A stretch of DNA of 64,000 bases, from NCBI RefSeq assembly GCF_014353015.1, contig NZ_CP060704.1, forward strand, positions 4,613,001 to 4,677,000. Reading direction: 5' to 3'. The position numbers and the translations under genes are program-made. Below are positions 1 through 10,100 of this stretch, in pieces. Origin of the DNA: Chitinimonas koreensis (lineage in GTDB: Bacteria > Pseudomonadota > Gammaproteobacteria > Burkholderiales > Chitinimonadaceae). The notes beneath the pieces are model-generated. The model worked only from the letters and a program-made list of their open reading frames with translations, did not search any database and was not told the DNA's origin. Positions within the stretch are counted from its first letter, which is position 1. Every line of letters starts with the position of its first letter.

Positions 1-1990
1 CCGCCACGCTGTAGCTGCCGCCGGCCGGCATGCCGAAGCTGCCGCCGGCCGCAGCGTAGCCCTGATCGGCCAGGGTGAAGCGGCAGGTCGCGCTGCCGCC
101 GTTGCTCAGCGTCAGCACCAGCCGGCCATTGGCGGCATCGTAGCTGGCCTGCACCTCGGGCCGCGCGGCCGATGCCAGGTTGCCGCGCCACTCGCGCATG
201 AAACCGTTGGGGCCGTAGGCGCACAGGTGGTAGCTGTTGCCACTCCAGTTCCACACTTCCTTGTCGATCGATTTGCCGGCCTCGACCGCGTAGTACCACG
301 GCCCGCCGCTGCGCACCCGCGAGTAGACGCTGAACGCCGCGCCGGCCTGGCCGCCGTTGATGAAGCCGACCTCGAGCTGGCGGCTGGCGTTGACGCGCGC
401 CTGCACCTGCACCAGGTAGGGCAGCCGGCAGGCCGGCCGCGGCCCCTGGCCGACCGGGTAGGGCTCCTGCCGCGGCAGGGTCTGCACCGCCGGCGGCTGC
501 GGGTAGGGCTTGCCGGTGACCAGCTGGTAGGTGGTGGTCTTGGGCACGCTGGCCGGCCAGGCCTGGTCCGGCGTCTTGAAGTCGAAGGCCGAGGTCAGGT
601 CGCCGCACACCGTGCGCCGCCACGGCGAGATATGTTCGCAGCGCACCGCCGCGCGCGACTTGCCCTGCGCCACCAGCCATTCCTCGAGGAAGCGCAGCTT
701 GGAGGTGTGGTCGAACAGCTGCGAGCAGACCCGGCCGCCCTTGCTCCACGGCGACACCACCAGCATCGGCACGCGCGGCCCGAGGCCGACCGGCACGCCG
801 CCGTACTGCTCGTAGGCGCCGAGCTCGGCCAGCGTGCTGCGGCCCATGCTGGCGTCGAGCGGCGGGATGGCCGGCGGCACGTGGTCGAAGAAGCCGTCGT
901 TCTCGTCGTACATGATCAGGAACACGGTCTTGGACCACACCTCGGGCTCGGCCACCAGCGCGGCCAAGAGGCGCGCGCTCAGGTTCTCGCCGGCGTTGGG
1001 CGAGTTGGACGGGTGCTCGGTGTAGTCGTTGGGCGCGCAGATCCACGACACCTGCGGCAGCCGGCGGTTGCGCACGTCGTCGGCGAACGAGGCGACCAGC
1101 CAGTCGGCGCGCGTGCCGCGCGCGTTGGCCTCGGTCGAGCCGGGCGCCAGCACGCGGCCCTTCTGGTACAGCGGCGAGCTGGTGCTCAGGCGGCTGCCGT
1201 CGGCGTTGACGCGGAAGTTCCTGAAATAGGCCAGGTAGTTGTCGCCGTAGTTGTCCCACTCCTGGTAGACCTTCCAGCTCACGCCGCTGGATTCCAGCAC
1301 CTCGGCGTAGGTGCGCCAGTTCGGCGCGCCGGCGGTCACCGCGGCGCTGATGTTGTCGTACTTCGGATCGTTGTTGTAGTAGCCGGCCGAGTCGATGTTG
1401 TAGAGGCTGCCCATGGCGCCGAACCAGCCGCGGTTGGTGCCGGACAGCGAATACAGCCGGTTGGGGTCGGTCGCGCCGAACACCGAGCTGTGGTAGGCGT
1501 CGCAGATGGTGAAGGCGTCGGCCAGCGCGTAGTAGAACGGCAGGTCGGCGCGGGTGAAGTAGCCCATTGCCTGCGGCGTCTTCTTCGGCACCCAGGCGTC
1601 CCAGCCCTGCCAGGCCTGCTGCGAGCCCTTCCAGGAATGGTCGGTGCCGACCTGCAGCGCGCTGGTGTTCTTGGCGTCGAAATGGAAAGGCAGCACGTAG
1701 CCACCCTTGCCGTCGGGCTGGTACCACACCGGCAGGCCGCTGGGCAGCGTGACCGCGCGCGGATCGTCGAAGCCGCGCACGCCGGCCAGCGAGCCGAAGT
1801 AGTGGTCGAAGGCACGGTTCTCCTGCATGAAGATCACCACGTGGCCGACGTCGGCCAGGGTGCCGGTGGCGTTGTAGGCCGGCGCCGCCAGCGCCTGCTG
1901 GATCAGGCCGGGGAACATCGTGCTGCCGACCGTCATGCCGGCCGAAGCCGCGCCGTAGCGCAGGAAACGCCTTCTGCTTTCCGAAATCAT
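1..1990 (-). CDS. plcN: Phosphocholine-specific phospholipase C, Tat-exported (3' end outside window)
   Basis: Hydrolyses phosphatidylcholine-type lipids to diacylglycerol and a phosphorylated head group outside the cell. The protein starts MISESRRRFLRYGAAS, a textbook twin-arginine signal, followed by a short hydrophobic stretch and a likely cleavage after ALA near residue 36. The phosphoesterase signature QENRAFDHYFG lies near residues 56-66, and ENDGFFDHVPP follows in the middle of the protein; both are hallmarks of the acid-phosphatase-like bacterial PLC family. The frame stays open to base 1 (at least 663 residues), so only the last part of the C-terminal beta-rich domains is missing. 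The ATG at 1988-1990 is preceded by AAGGA at good spacing. It could be the haemolytic or the non-haemolytic paralogue (plcH/plcN); the sequence does not decide this. Confidence 0.9.
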   Translation of the reverse strand, partial: MISESRRRFLRYGAASAGMTVGSTMFPGLIQQALAAPAYNATGTLADVGHVVIFMQENRAFDHYFGSLAGVRGFDDPRAVTLPSGLPVWYQPDGKGGYVLPFHFDAKNTSALQVGTDHSWKGSQQAWQGWDAWVPKKTPQAMGYFTRADLPFYYALADAFTICDAYHSSVFGATDPNRLYSLSGTNRGWFGAMGSLYNIDSAGYYNNDPKYDNISAAVTAGAPNWRTYAEVLESSGVSWKVYQEWDNYGDNYLAYFRNFRVNADGSRLSTSSPLYQKGRVLAPGSTEANARGTRADWLVASFADDVRNRRLPQVSWICAPNDYTEHPSNSPNAGENLSARLLAALVAEPEVWSKTVFLIMYDENDGFFDHVPPAIPPLDASMGRSTLAELGAYEQYGGVPVGLGPRVPMLVVSPWSKGGRVCSQLFDHTSKLRFLEEWLVAQGKSRAAVRCEHISPWRRTVCGDLTSAFDFKTPDQAWPASVPKTTTYQLVTGKPYPQPPAVQTLPRQEPYPVGQGPRPACRLPYLVQVQARVNASRQLEVGFINGGQAGAAFSVYSRVRSGGPWYYAVEAGKSIDKEVWNWSGNSYHLCAYGPNGFMREWRGNLASAARPEVQASYDAANGRLVLTLSNGGSATCRFTLADQGYAAAGGSFGMPAGGSYSVA

Positions 1991-2276
1991 CGTCTCATCC
2001 TTTTTAATACCGGTCTGCAATACCTTGCTTGGGGAAAAACGCCTCGAACCATTGGCAATGAAACGGGATCGATCGTCCCTTATAGGGTACGGGGCGCGGA
2101 AAGACCGGATTACGGGGCATCATCATGACGACAATATTTCGAAAGCAATTACGCATCCACTTTCGACCAATCGGGATCAATCCGGACTAATCGACGAATT
2201 GAAATAATAGGTAGGAATCGGCCGAAATAAGATCGCCATTTTACAAATCGATTCGCGAAACCATGGATTGCAATAC
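1991..2276. other. Leader region of the phospholipase gene, lower G+C
   Basis: About 290 bases without a convincing gene. It contains the ribosome-binding site of the phospholipase gene (AAGGA on the minus strand) and an A+T-rich stretch around 2100-2260 that marks the left end of the low-G+C segment. The short open frames here have no recognisable protein features. Confidence 0.4.
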
Positions 2277-2440
2277 GGAACGCCCCGTCGGGACAAGGCG
2301 TTCGCGGGTGTCGCGCAGCAGACGGCCGGTTCAGCCGGCCACCTGCGGCAGCTCGGCCAGCGCCGAGGGCCGCCCTGCGCACCGAGTAGCGGAGCGTTCT
2401 CGACGATCGGCAGCGGTGTATCGACGATATGCGGATGCTT
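2277..2440 (-). pseudogene. Decayed fragment of the cobA 3' end
   Basis: Read on the minus strand this segment resembles the last third of the intact cobA at 6932-7675, plus its terminator. The plus-strand blocks cctgcggcagctcggccagc (2342-2361, matching 7029-7048) and agcgttctcgac (2393-2404, matching 7082-7093) are shared almost exactly, with related bases between them. In translation the pieces TPLPIVENA and LAELPQVAG recall TPLLVVENA and LAELPQAAG of CobA, but in different frames. The roughly 75 bases encoding the CobA C-terminus are deleted. A hairpin-like element at 2279-2304 corresponds to the one downstream of intact cobA. It has no coding capacity left. Confidence 0.65.
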
Positions 2441-2560
2441 ATCTTTCCGCAGAGGTGCTGCCGAAAATCAGGGCGCCTGTCGGCTCTTTCATCTTCATGT
2501 CATCGGAGAGAACGGCTACGCAACAGGTTTCGTCCAGGTCATGAGCCGGGGCGGAACATC

Positions 2561-3073
2561 TCATTTCTTGGCGGGCCGGGTCGCGCGCTCAGCCGCCAGG
2601 AAAGGGGCATAGTCGACATAGTCGCGGTGGCTCACGACCTTTCCGCCGCGGACTTCGAGCACGATGACGATCGGCGTGACGCTCGAAACGTCGCGGCCGT
2701 CGCCCATATCGACGGTCCAGCTGAGGTCACCTTCATAGAGCGCGAAATTGCCGGAATGGATGATCCGCTTCTTGGTGAAACCCATTTGGCGAAGCGATGT
2801 GTAGGCGGTGCGGAATTTCCGCATCATCGCCGCCTTGCCCTCCGCACCGACGCCTCCGAAAACGAGTGCCGACGTGGGATCGCGAAAATTGGCGTCGTCC
2901 GCCAACAGGGGTTCGAGATGATCCCAGTCGAGCCTGATGTAGGCCTCGAAATAAGCGTCGGCGACGGGGGCCATGGCAGCCGTTTCGGCGGCAAAGCGAT
3001 CATCGGCGGTCGCCGTGGCAGGTATCGCGGCAACGAGAAGCGCAACAAGGATCGCTGCGAATTGCTTGTTCAT
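2561..3073 (-). CDS. Secreted NTF2/SnoaL-like protein
   Basis: 170 residues. The N-terminus (MNKQFAAILVALLVAAIPAT) is a clear Sec signal peptide, probably cut after ATA. The mature part (ETAAMAPVADAYFEAYIRLD, then WDHLEPLLADDANFRDPTS) has the pattern of the cystatin/NTF2-like fold used by SnoaL, ketosteroid-isomerase-like and limonene-epoxide-hydrolase-like proteins: an N-terminal helix, an acidic pocket motif and a C-terminal sheet ending VVSHRDYVDYAPFL. The substrate cannot be inferred. The start at 3071-3073 is chosen because it begins the signal peptide; the upstream extension of the frame is unlike a protein. It lies alone in the low-G+C stretch. Confidence 0.75.
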   Translation of the reverse strand: MNKQFAAILVALLVAAIPATATADDRFAAETAAMAPVADAYFEAYIRLDWDHLEPLLADDANFRDPTSALVFGGVGAEGKAAMMRKFRTAYTSLRQMGFTKKRIIHSGNFALYEGDLSWTVDMGDGRDVSSVTPIVIVLEVRGGKVVSHRDYVDYAPFLAAERATRPAKK

Positions 3074-3264
3074 AGTTTGAGCCTTCTTTTGATCGCTCTG
3101 CCCGAGCCAACGTCGCGAAGCGGGGGAGATTTGCCGTGCCGGAACTCGGCATGACCAGTTGCCTCGTGAAATCGTGTTCTTCGGGACTCTTCCAGCCAGC
3201 CGAGCCGGTGGCCGGGGACAGGATTCCGCGCCTGACATCGGCCTTTTCGGCTCATCGCGCCCGA

Positions 3265-3746
3265 TCAGAAATCGGGGTATTCGATCAGTTTGTCCTTCTC
3301 GTCAAAGCGCAGACGGTATTCGCGTGGCAGCGGACATTCCCATTTCGAGCAGTGATAGAAGCGGTAGTTGCCCGTCGTACTGATCAGGAAACTGATCGCC
3401 TGCACGTATTTGCGATACCCGAAAGGCGAACGGTCAGCGGCATCTTCGTCCCCTGCCGAATCGCCACCGTCATGAACATACACCACCGCACCGCCGTGAA
3501 CATCCATGTCCCTCCCGACAAAATCAGCAATGCCCCGACGAAACCACCGCCTCCGTACCAGTGCTTGCCTCGGCGCACGAAAACACTGGCAAATTTTCCT
3601 CGGCCATTCCAAGCAAGCAATACGGCAGGTTCCGGCGTGGCTTCTGCGAGACGATGAATTCGATCCACGGTGAATTCAGGCACGACAACTTCTGCCTGGG
3701 CAATTAAAGAGAAGCACAGAGCAAGGTAGATTGCTTGTCGGCTCAA
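3265..3746 (-). pseudogene. Secreted protein gene broken by a frameshift
   Basis: Two overlapping frames appear to be parts of one gene. The first starts at a TTG (3744-3746) behind a strong Shine-Dalgarno AGGAAGGA six bases upstream. It encodes a signal-peptide-like start (LSRQAIYLALCFSLIAQAEV) and runs through VDRIHRLAEATPEPAVLL and SVFVRRGKHWYGGGG. The second frame takes over around 3530-3557 and gives DMDVHGGAVVYVHDGGDS, GYRKYVQAISFLIS and a coherent end (RLRFDEKDKLIEYPDF, stop at 3265). Moving between them needs one lost base in the G-rich run near 3532-3557. I do not recognise the family. It is either a real disruption or a sequencing error; codon use is less G+C-rich than in the flanking regions. 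Confidence 0.5.
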
Positions 3747-4588
3747 GGCGCGTCCTTCCTGATCGGCGAGCTGGCAAAGGCCAGGGTATGAGAACATGGC
3801 TCCGACCCGCGTTCTGCGGACCGGAATCGGCGCGGCAGTGACGAGGCGGTGACCGAGATCGCGCGAAAGTTGTCGCGCAGGATTACGTCGACGACGCGAG
3901 CAATTGCATCCGCCCCATAAGAGCCGCGAACAAAACCCGACGAAGCTGCTCAGGCCAGGCGTGCAAGCGCAGACAGCACATAATAGGTACGGCCAGCTCG
4001 CACAACGACGCCAGAAGGGTTCCGTCGGCGGCGCCAAATGGTCGATGCCCCATCCACGCCGCTGCGCGGACAATTTTGCTCAGATTCATCTCGGACTTGC
4101 TCCCTCATCACATGGTCAATCGGCGAACCGGCGCCGAGCGGGCAGCCGGCCCCCGAGCCGGGATCGGGACGGGCATGTCCCGTATGGCCTATCCGCACTC
4201 TGCTGCGGAGGCGACAGACCGGCCGGCACGATCCACTTTAAGCAGGCCGCCCCTGCGTGGCGCCGCTGCTGGGACCGAAACCCGCAACGGCGACGCCGAG
4301 GGACCGTTTCCCCGCAGCAGGGGCCGAAATACCGGCGAGGCGTTACGTGACCGCAACCCGCGACAGTCCGTGGCAACGCCATTGGCCGCGAACTAGACCG
4401 ACCAAGCGGGTACGCCGGTAGTCGGCGGGCCCAAGCGCGGGGACCGACCGGGAGCGTTGCGGGGAGACATGGCGAAGAGGCGGGGAAGCCAGGCACGACA
4501 GACCGTGCCGGGAGCAGCCTGCAGTGCCGGTTTTGCCGGGCACGACGTGCGTCTGGGGGAGTCTGCTGGGCGGTTGCCGTGCAGGGGG
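3747..4588. other. 840 bp without a recognisable gene
   Basis: Between the frameshifted gene and the LytTR regulator. Several short frames exist on both strands; the best is 3883-4089 on the minus strand (68 residues), but it has no family resemblance and only a weak ribosome-binding site. Base composition is lower in G+C than the surrounding chromosome on the left half and mixed on the right. The upstream ribosome-binding site of the frameshifted gene is at 3753-3760. I see no tRNA, repeat or transposase. Confidence 0.4.
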
Positions 4589-5371
4589 TCAGATGGTGGC
4601 TAGCGCCGAACGCACCGCCTGGACATATCGACCGCTAACTGCGACTCGGTCGCCGTTGCGGAGCGTGAGCGCATAGGTCCCGTCGCCGGTCACGCGAAGC
4701 TGCTGCATCTGCTGTCGCCGAACCAAGAAACTGCGATGGACCCGAATGAAGGTCTCCGGATCCAGCAGCGTTGCCATGTGGCAAAGGGTGGCGCGGTGCA
4801 GCACCGTACGATGCTCAAGATGAAGGGAGACGTAATTACCTGATGCGCTTAGATAGTAAATATCGTCAACATCGATCGATTCGATGGCACCGACGGAGCG
4901 TACCGTGACCCGCGACAAATGCCGGGGCGGTAAAGTCTCCATGGCCTCGAGCGAATAGCGGAGCAACTCGCCGTAGCTGCCCTGCCTCAAAGCCAGCATG
5001 GATCGGGATCGTTCCAGCGTCCGCGCCAGCCGCTCGTCATCAAAGGGCTTGAGCAAGTAGTCGAGCGCGTGTGCCTCAAATGCTTCGACTGCGTAGCGCT
5101 CATAGGCCGTTACGAAAACAATGACCGGTGGGTACGGCAGCGTCGACAGTTCCCGGGCCAGGGCCAGGCCCGACTCGCCGGGCATCTGGATATCAAGGAA
5201 TACGACATCGCAAGGCAGTTCAGCCCATTGAGCACGCGCCTGCGCCGTGCTGCTGCATTCCGCCAGCAACTGCCAGTCGGGAAAATCGGCGAGGGCATAG
5301 CGCAAATTGAGTCGGCCAGGCTCCTCGTCATCCACCACCATGGCGCGAATCGACATGCGGCGTTCAATCAT
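4589..5371 (-). CDS. LytTR-family response regulator
   Basis: 260 residues. The receiver domain (about 6-125) has the acidic pair in MVVDDEEPG, the phospho-acceptor aspartate in VVFLDIQMP, the TAYE threonine and the KPF lysine. A LytTR DNA-binding domain follows (about 155-258), with the typical VRSVGAIESIDVDDIYYLSA and FIRVHRSFLV segments. It overlaps the end of the sensor kinase gene by eight bases, so the two are translationally coupled and form an AlgZ/AlgR- or LytS/LytR-like pair. The ATG at 5369-5371 is preferred; a second in-frame ATG at 5354-5356 is possible. The target genes are unknown. Confidence 0.9.
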   Translation of the reverse strand: MIERRMSIRAMVVDDEEPGRLNLRYALADFPDWQLLAECSSTAQARAQWAELPCDVVFLDIQMPGESGLALARELSTLPYPPVIVFVTAYERYAVEAFEAHALDYLLKPFDDERLARTLERSRSMLALRQGSYGELLRYSLEAMETLPPRHLSRVTVRSVGAIESIDVDDIYYLSASGNYVSLHLEHRTVLHRATLCHMATLLDPETFIRVHRSFLVRRQQMQQLRVTGDGTYALTLRNGDRVAVSGRYVQAVRSALATI

Positions 5372-6518
5372 GGCGGCGCAGGGGCAATTGCAGGGTAACG
5401 ACGAACCGGCCATCCGTGGCTTGCGTGGTCAGGCTGGCGGCATCACCAAATGCCAGCCGAAGCCGTTCTCGAGCGTTGCGCAGACCGAGACCGGTCCCGG
5501 GATTGGGTGGCACCATCTCGCGCAAGGGGTTCGACAGACTTAGCTGCAGTACCTCGCCACGTGATGTCAGCGTCAAAACGATTTCACTCGGTTGCTCATG
5601 CCTTTCCAGGTCATGCCGGAGCGCATTCTCAACCAGCGGCTGCAACAATAGCGGCGGGAACGCCACGTCCATTAGACTGGCGTCGTCGTTCTCCACCCGA
5701 ATCTGCAGCCGCTTGCCAAAGCGCAGGCCTTGCAACTCGAGGTAGTCGCGTATAAAGCGCATTTCGTCGCCGAGGGTCACCCACTCCTGGTCGCTGGCGG
5801 TCAGCGCGTATCGCAACAGCATGCTCAGCCGACTGAGCGCTGTAATTGCCAGCTTCTTTTCATCCGCGCGAACCAGCGCGCTGATGGCATTGAGCGCATT
5901 GAACATGAAATGCGGCTCAAGCTGCGCGCGCAGCGCCGCCATACGCTGCTGCTCGAGGGCGAAGTGCAATTCCAGATTTTCCGCCTCGATGACCCGTTGG
6001 CGTTGCACCATCTGCAGCTGTCGAGCCACCAGCGCCAGTGCGTACACCGCCCCGCTAAATCCCAGAAAGAGCAGATAGTCCCAGACGGCGTATTGCACCG
6101 GCAACTGCCGCAGGCTTTGTACCAGCTCGCCCCAGGGTCTGTCGCCAATGAGGTGAGCAATCACGACGTTGGACAGCAGCGTGTGCGGCACAAAATAGCA
6201 AATAGAGCCCCACGCCAAAGGAAGCAGCAGTTCCCGCGCTCGAATCAACACGCCGCCGCAATGCATCAGCCGCAGATACAGCCAGGCGCAATACGCCGCC
6301 ATGGGCAGGCTGTACACGCACATCTTGGCCGCGATGAACCCTAGCCGCAGATCCTTGCCGTCGCGAAGCTGGTCGCCTACGCCGGCCACCGTCTGCATCA
6401 GGGCGACAAAGGACCAGATCAGAAGACTAAGCAGCAGAACACGTTGCCAAGTTGGCAACGCTGGCGACTCTGGCTGTATCGGGGCGGGCGCCAGCAAGTA
6501 CCGGGTTTGGAGCCGCAT
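5364..6518 (-). CDS. LytS/AlgZ-type sensor histidine kinase
   Basis: 384 residues. The N-terminal half carries about four membrane-spanning segments (for example VLLLSLLIWSFVALMQTV and YLLFLGFSGAVYALALVA). A His_kinase domain follows, with the phospho-acceptor histidine in LEPHFMFNALNAISAL, then an HATPase region with PLLLQPLVENALRH and the G-box GTGLGLRNARERL. This architecture matches the AlgZ/YehU group rather than classical HisKA kinases. The start is taken at the second Met (6516-6518) because GGAG lies at good distance from it, whereas the first ATG (6524) sits almost on top of that GGAG. The partner regulator follows with an eight-base overlap. Confidence 0.9.
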   Translation of the reverse strand: MRLQTRYLLAPAPIQPESPALPTWQRVLLLSLLIWSFVALMQTVAGVGDQLRDGKDLRLGFIAAKMCVYSLPMAAYCAWLYLRLMHCGGVLIRARELLLPLAWGSICYFVPHTLLSNVVIAHLIGDRPWGELVQSLRQLPVQYAVWDYLLFLGFSGAVYALALVARQLQMVQRQRVIEAENLELHFALEQQRMAALRAQLEPHFMFNALNAISALVRADEKKLAITALSRLSMLLRYALTASDQEWVTLGDEMRFIRDYLELQGLRFGKRLQIRVENDDASLMDVAFPPLLLQPLVENALRHDLERHEQPSEIVLTLTSRGEVLQLSLSNPLREMVPPNPGTGLGLRNARERLRLAFGDAASLTTQATDGRFVVTLQLPLRRHD

Positions 6519-6931
6519 GTTCATTCTCCAAGGCTACTCATTTACCCAATAGGGTGCCCAGCCATTTCGTCCCGGCGAGACGGTACTTCATCACGATCGC
6601 GCCCTGAAATTGCCCGCAGAAAACGAGCTCGCCGATTGCTCGACGATGCTTTCAGGCCGATCGCGAACCTGACCGGGGTGCCCCGGAGCCGATGCTCACC
6701 GACCAGGCCAGCTTCGCTGACCCTACTGCCGATTCAGTGTTCGGTGGAATCGACAAGCAGGGATAGCGGGCCATGCTGGAGATGCTTCTCGAAGGCGATG
6801 CCGCGGTCGATCCGGAATCTTGTCGAACGGCGCATTGAAACCGCCATGCCGACAGCGGGGCTGGCAATGGGAAAACGCTCCGCCGGGACGGGGCGTTCGA
6901 GCATGCGGCAAGAAGAAGAAGAAGAGACGGC
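6519..6931. other. Intergenic region between kinase and cobA, with cobA terminator
   Basis: About 410 bases with no convincing gene; short frames here look like noise. At its right end (about 6873-6898) lies a hairpin (AACGC..CC / GG.GCGTT) with a T-run on the minus strand, placed as the terminator of cobA. Between it and the cobA stop is a (GAA)n tract at about 6910-6926. Confidence 0.5.
6870..6899 (-). terminator. Probable terminator of the cobA operon
   Basis: On the minus strand the bases read as a G+C-rich hairpin (aacgccccgtc / ggcggagcgtt) followed by TTTTCCC. It lies about 35 bases past the cobA stop. A related hairpin accompanies the cobA relic at about 2279-2304. Confidence 0.55.
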
Positions 6932-7675
6932 TCAGCCGGTTTGCCGGATACGCTCGTCCAGCGCCAGCCGGGCGCGATAGACCTCGCCCAGCAGCAGGAT
7001 GGCCGGGCCGGCCAGGTTCCAGCCGGCCGCCTGCGGCAGCTCGGCCAGCGTCAGGGGCCATTCGCGCACGCCGGGCAGCGAAGCGTTCTCGACCACCAGG
7101 AGCGGCGTATCGGGCCGCATGCCGCCGGCCAGCAGCGCCGCGGCGATCTCGGCGGCCTGCTTCACGCCCATGTAGAGCACCGCGGTATCGGCCGCCAGCA
7201 CCGGCTTCACCCAGTCGCTGCCGGACTCGCCCTCGCCGACCCGGGCGGTGGCGAACAGCACGTTGCGCGCCAGGCCGCGGCTGGTCAGCGAGATGCCGGT
7301 CCCGGCCGAGGCGGCCAGCGCGGCGGTGACGCCGGGCACCACCTCGTAGCCGATGCCGGCCTCGTCGAGCGCGGCCAGCTCTTCCTGGGCGCGGCCGAAC
7401 AGCATCGGGTCGCCGCCCTTGAGCCGGACCACGCGGCCATACTTGCGCGCCGCGTCGACCAGCATCTTGTTGATGAAGCGCTGGGCGGTGGAGGCCTTGG
7501 CGCAGCGCTTGCCGACCGGGATCAATACCGCCTGCGGACAGTACTCGAGCATCTCGGGCTGCACCAGCGCGTCGTACAGCACCGCGTCGGCCTGCTGCAG
7601 CAGGCGCATGCCGCGCACGGTGATCAGGTCGGCCGCACCGGGGCCGGCGCCGATCAGGTAGACCCGGCCCGCCAT
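6932..7675 (-). CDS. cobA: Uroporphyrinogen-III C-methyltransferase
   Basis: 247 residues. Transfers two methyl groups from S-adenosylmethionine to uroporphyrinogen III to give precorrin-2, the siroheme precursor. The sequence shows the SUMT landmarks: GRVYLIGAGPGAADLITVRG at the N-terminus, the VGKR.. region, the VRLKGGDPMLFGRAQEE motif, VVPGVTAALA and the VLYMG segment near the middle. It is a stand-alone CobA without the CysG dehydrogenase/chelatase half. It starts two bases after the DUF934 gene, and sulfite reductase, whose cofactor it supplies, is in the same operon. The start at 7673-7675 fits the family N-terminus. Confidence 0.93.
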   Translation of the reverse strand: MAGRVYLIGAGPGAADLITVRGMRLLQQADAVLYDALVQPEMLEYCPQAVLIPVGKRCAKASTAQRFINKMLVDAARKYGRVVRLKGGDPMLFGRAQEELAALDEAGIGYEVVPGVTAALAASAGTGISLTSRGLARNVLFATARVGEGESGSDWVKPVLAADTAVLYMGVKQAAEIAAALLAGGMRPDTPLLVVENASLPGVREWPLTLAELPQAAGWNLAGPAILLLGEVYRARLALDERIRQTG

Positions 7676-7677
7676 GC

Positions 7678-8193
7678 TCAGGCGCTCCGCCGACGGAACA
7701 GCGGCAAGGGCTGGTCGACGCCGCTCTGGTAGAACTCGCTGAAGTCGTCGAGGCCGCGCGCGGCGTCCTCGACGTCCTTGTCGGCGCGGATCTCGAAGGC
7801 ATCGAAACCGCAACGCCGCAGGTAGAGCAGCGTGTCCTTGAACACGTCGCCGACCGCGCGCAATTCGCCGGCGAAACCGTAGCGCTCGCGCAGCAGCCGG
7901 CCGATGCTGAAGCCGCGGCCGTCGGTGAAGGCCGGGAAGTCGACCGCGATCAGCGCCAGGCGCGCCGCATCGGCGCCGAGCGCCTCGGGCTCGTCGTCGG
8001 GCGCGAACCAGACGCCGACGTCGGCGCGGTCGAGCAGCTCGTCGCGCCGCTCGAGCCATTCCTTGAGCGGCAGCAGCGTGTGCGCCGGCACCGCGTCGTC
8101 GCAGCCCTCGGCCACGCGGATCCAGTGGTTGGCGACGATCTCGCGCGCGCCGGTGGCGCGGTCGAGCTTGACGATGTGGGGATGCTTACCCAT
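7678..8193 (-). CDS. DUF934 protein of the sulfite reduction operon
   Basis: 171 residues, full length for the DUF934 family, annotated in other proteobacteria as an accessory protein of assimilatory sulfite reduction. Recognisable parts are LLPLKEWLER, the VDFPAFTDGRGFSIGRLLRE segment, GDVFKDTLLYLRRCGFDAFE and a C-terminal FSEFYQ. It lies between cysI and cobA, the position it often has in Betaproteobacteria. Its biochemical role is not established; an electron-transfer or assembly role is only an inference from context. Confidence 0.88.
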   Translation of the reverse strand: MGKHPHIVKLDRATGAREIVANHWIRVAEGCDDAVPAHTLLPLKEWLERRDELLDRADVGVWFAPDDEPEALGADAARLALIAVDFPAFTDGRGFSIGRLLRERYGFAGELRAVGDVFKDTLLYLRRCGFDAFEIRADKDVEDAARGLDDFSEFYQSGVDQPLPLFRRRSA

Positions 8194-8240
8194 GGGACTG
8201 GCCTATTCAGATACCTGCCGCACGCCGGTTCCAGGAACCG

Positions 8241-8400
8241 CGAACGCGCGTCGGCGAGGCTCCCTCTTGCCCACCCCACAAAGTCTCCGACTTTGCGGGG
8301 ACCCCAGGGGCGGCGAGGGCGGGGGAGTTGGAATCGATCAGCGAAGGTCCACCGAACCGCCGCTGCCCTTGAACACCCGGCTCCGCCGGGCGCTGCACCG
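8241..8400 (+). repeat. Dispersed intergenic repeat, copy 1
   Basis: Lies between cysI and the DUF934 gene. It carries the shared blocks: ggcgaggctccctc, the inner hairpin acaaagtctccgactttgcg, ggcggcgagggcggggg and the closing hairpin acccggctccgccgggcgc. Five other copies are at 13146-13299, 17711-17830, 18011-18140, 30801-30960 and 41467-41622. Confidence 0.8.
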
Positions 8401-8432
8401 CGAATCGAGCCGACACTGCGGCCTGGGCGACT

Positions 8433-10100
<1,668 letters not shown>

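Noticed and set aside
227..2128. 633-codon plus-strand frame over the phospholipase gene
   Set aside because: The minus strand holds a complete Tat signal and the phosphoesterase motifs, so the plus frame is a shadow.
3883..4089. 68-residue minus-strand frame in the low-G+C gap
   Set aside because: Weak ribosome-binding site, no family resemblance; could be real but not supported.
6580..6860. Possible transposase remnant between the kinase and cobA
   Set aside because: No frame gives a recognisable transposase motif and no terminal repeats were found.
6906..6930. (GAA)n tract behind cobA as a phase-variation site
   Set aside because: It is outside the coding frame and too short to argue for regulated slippage.
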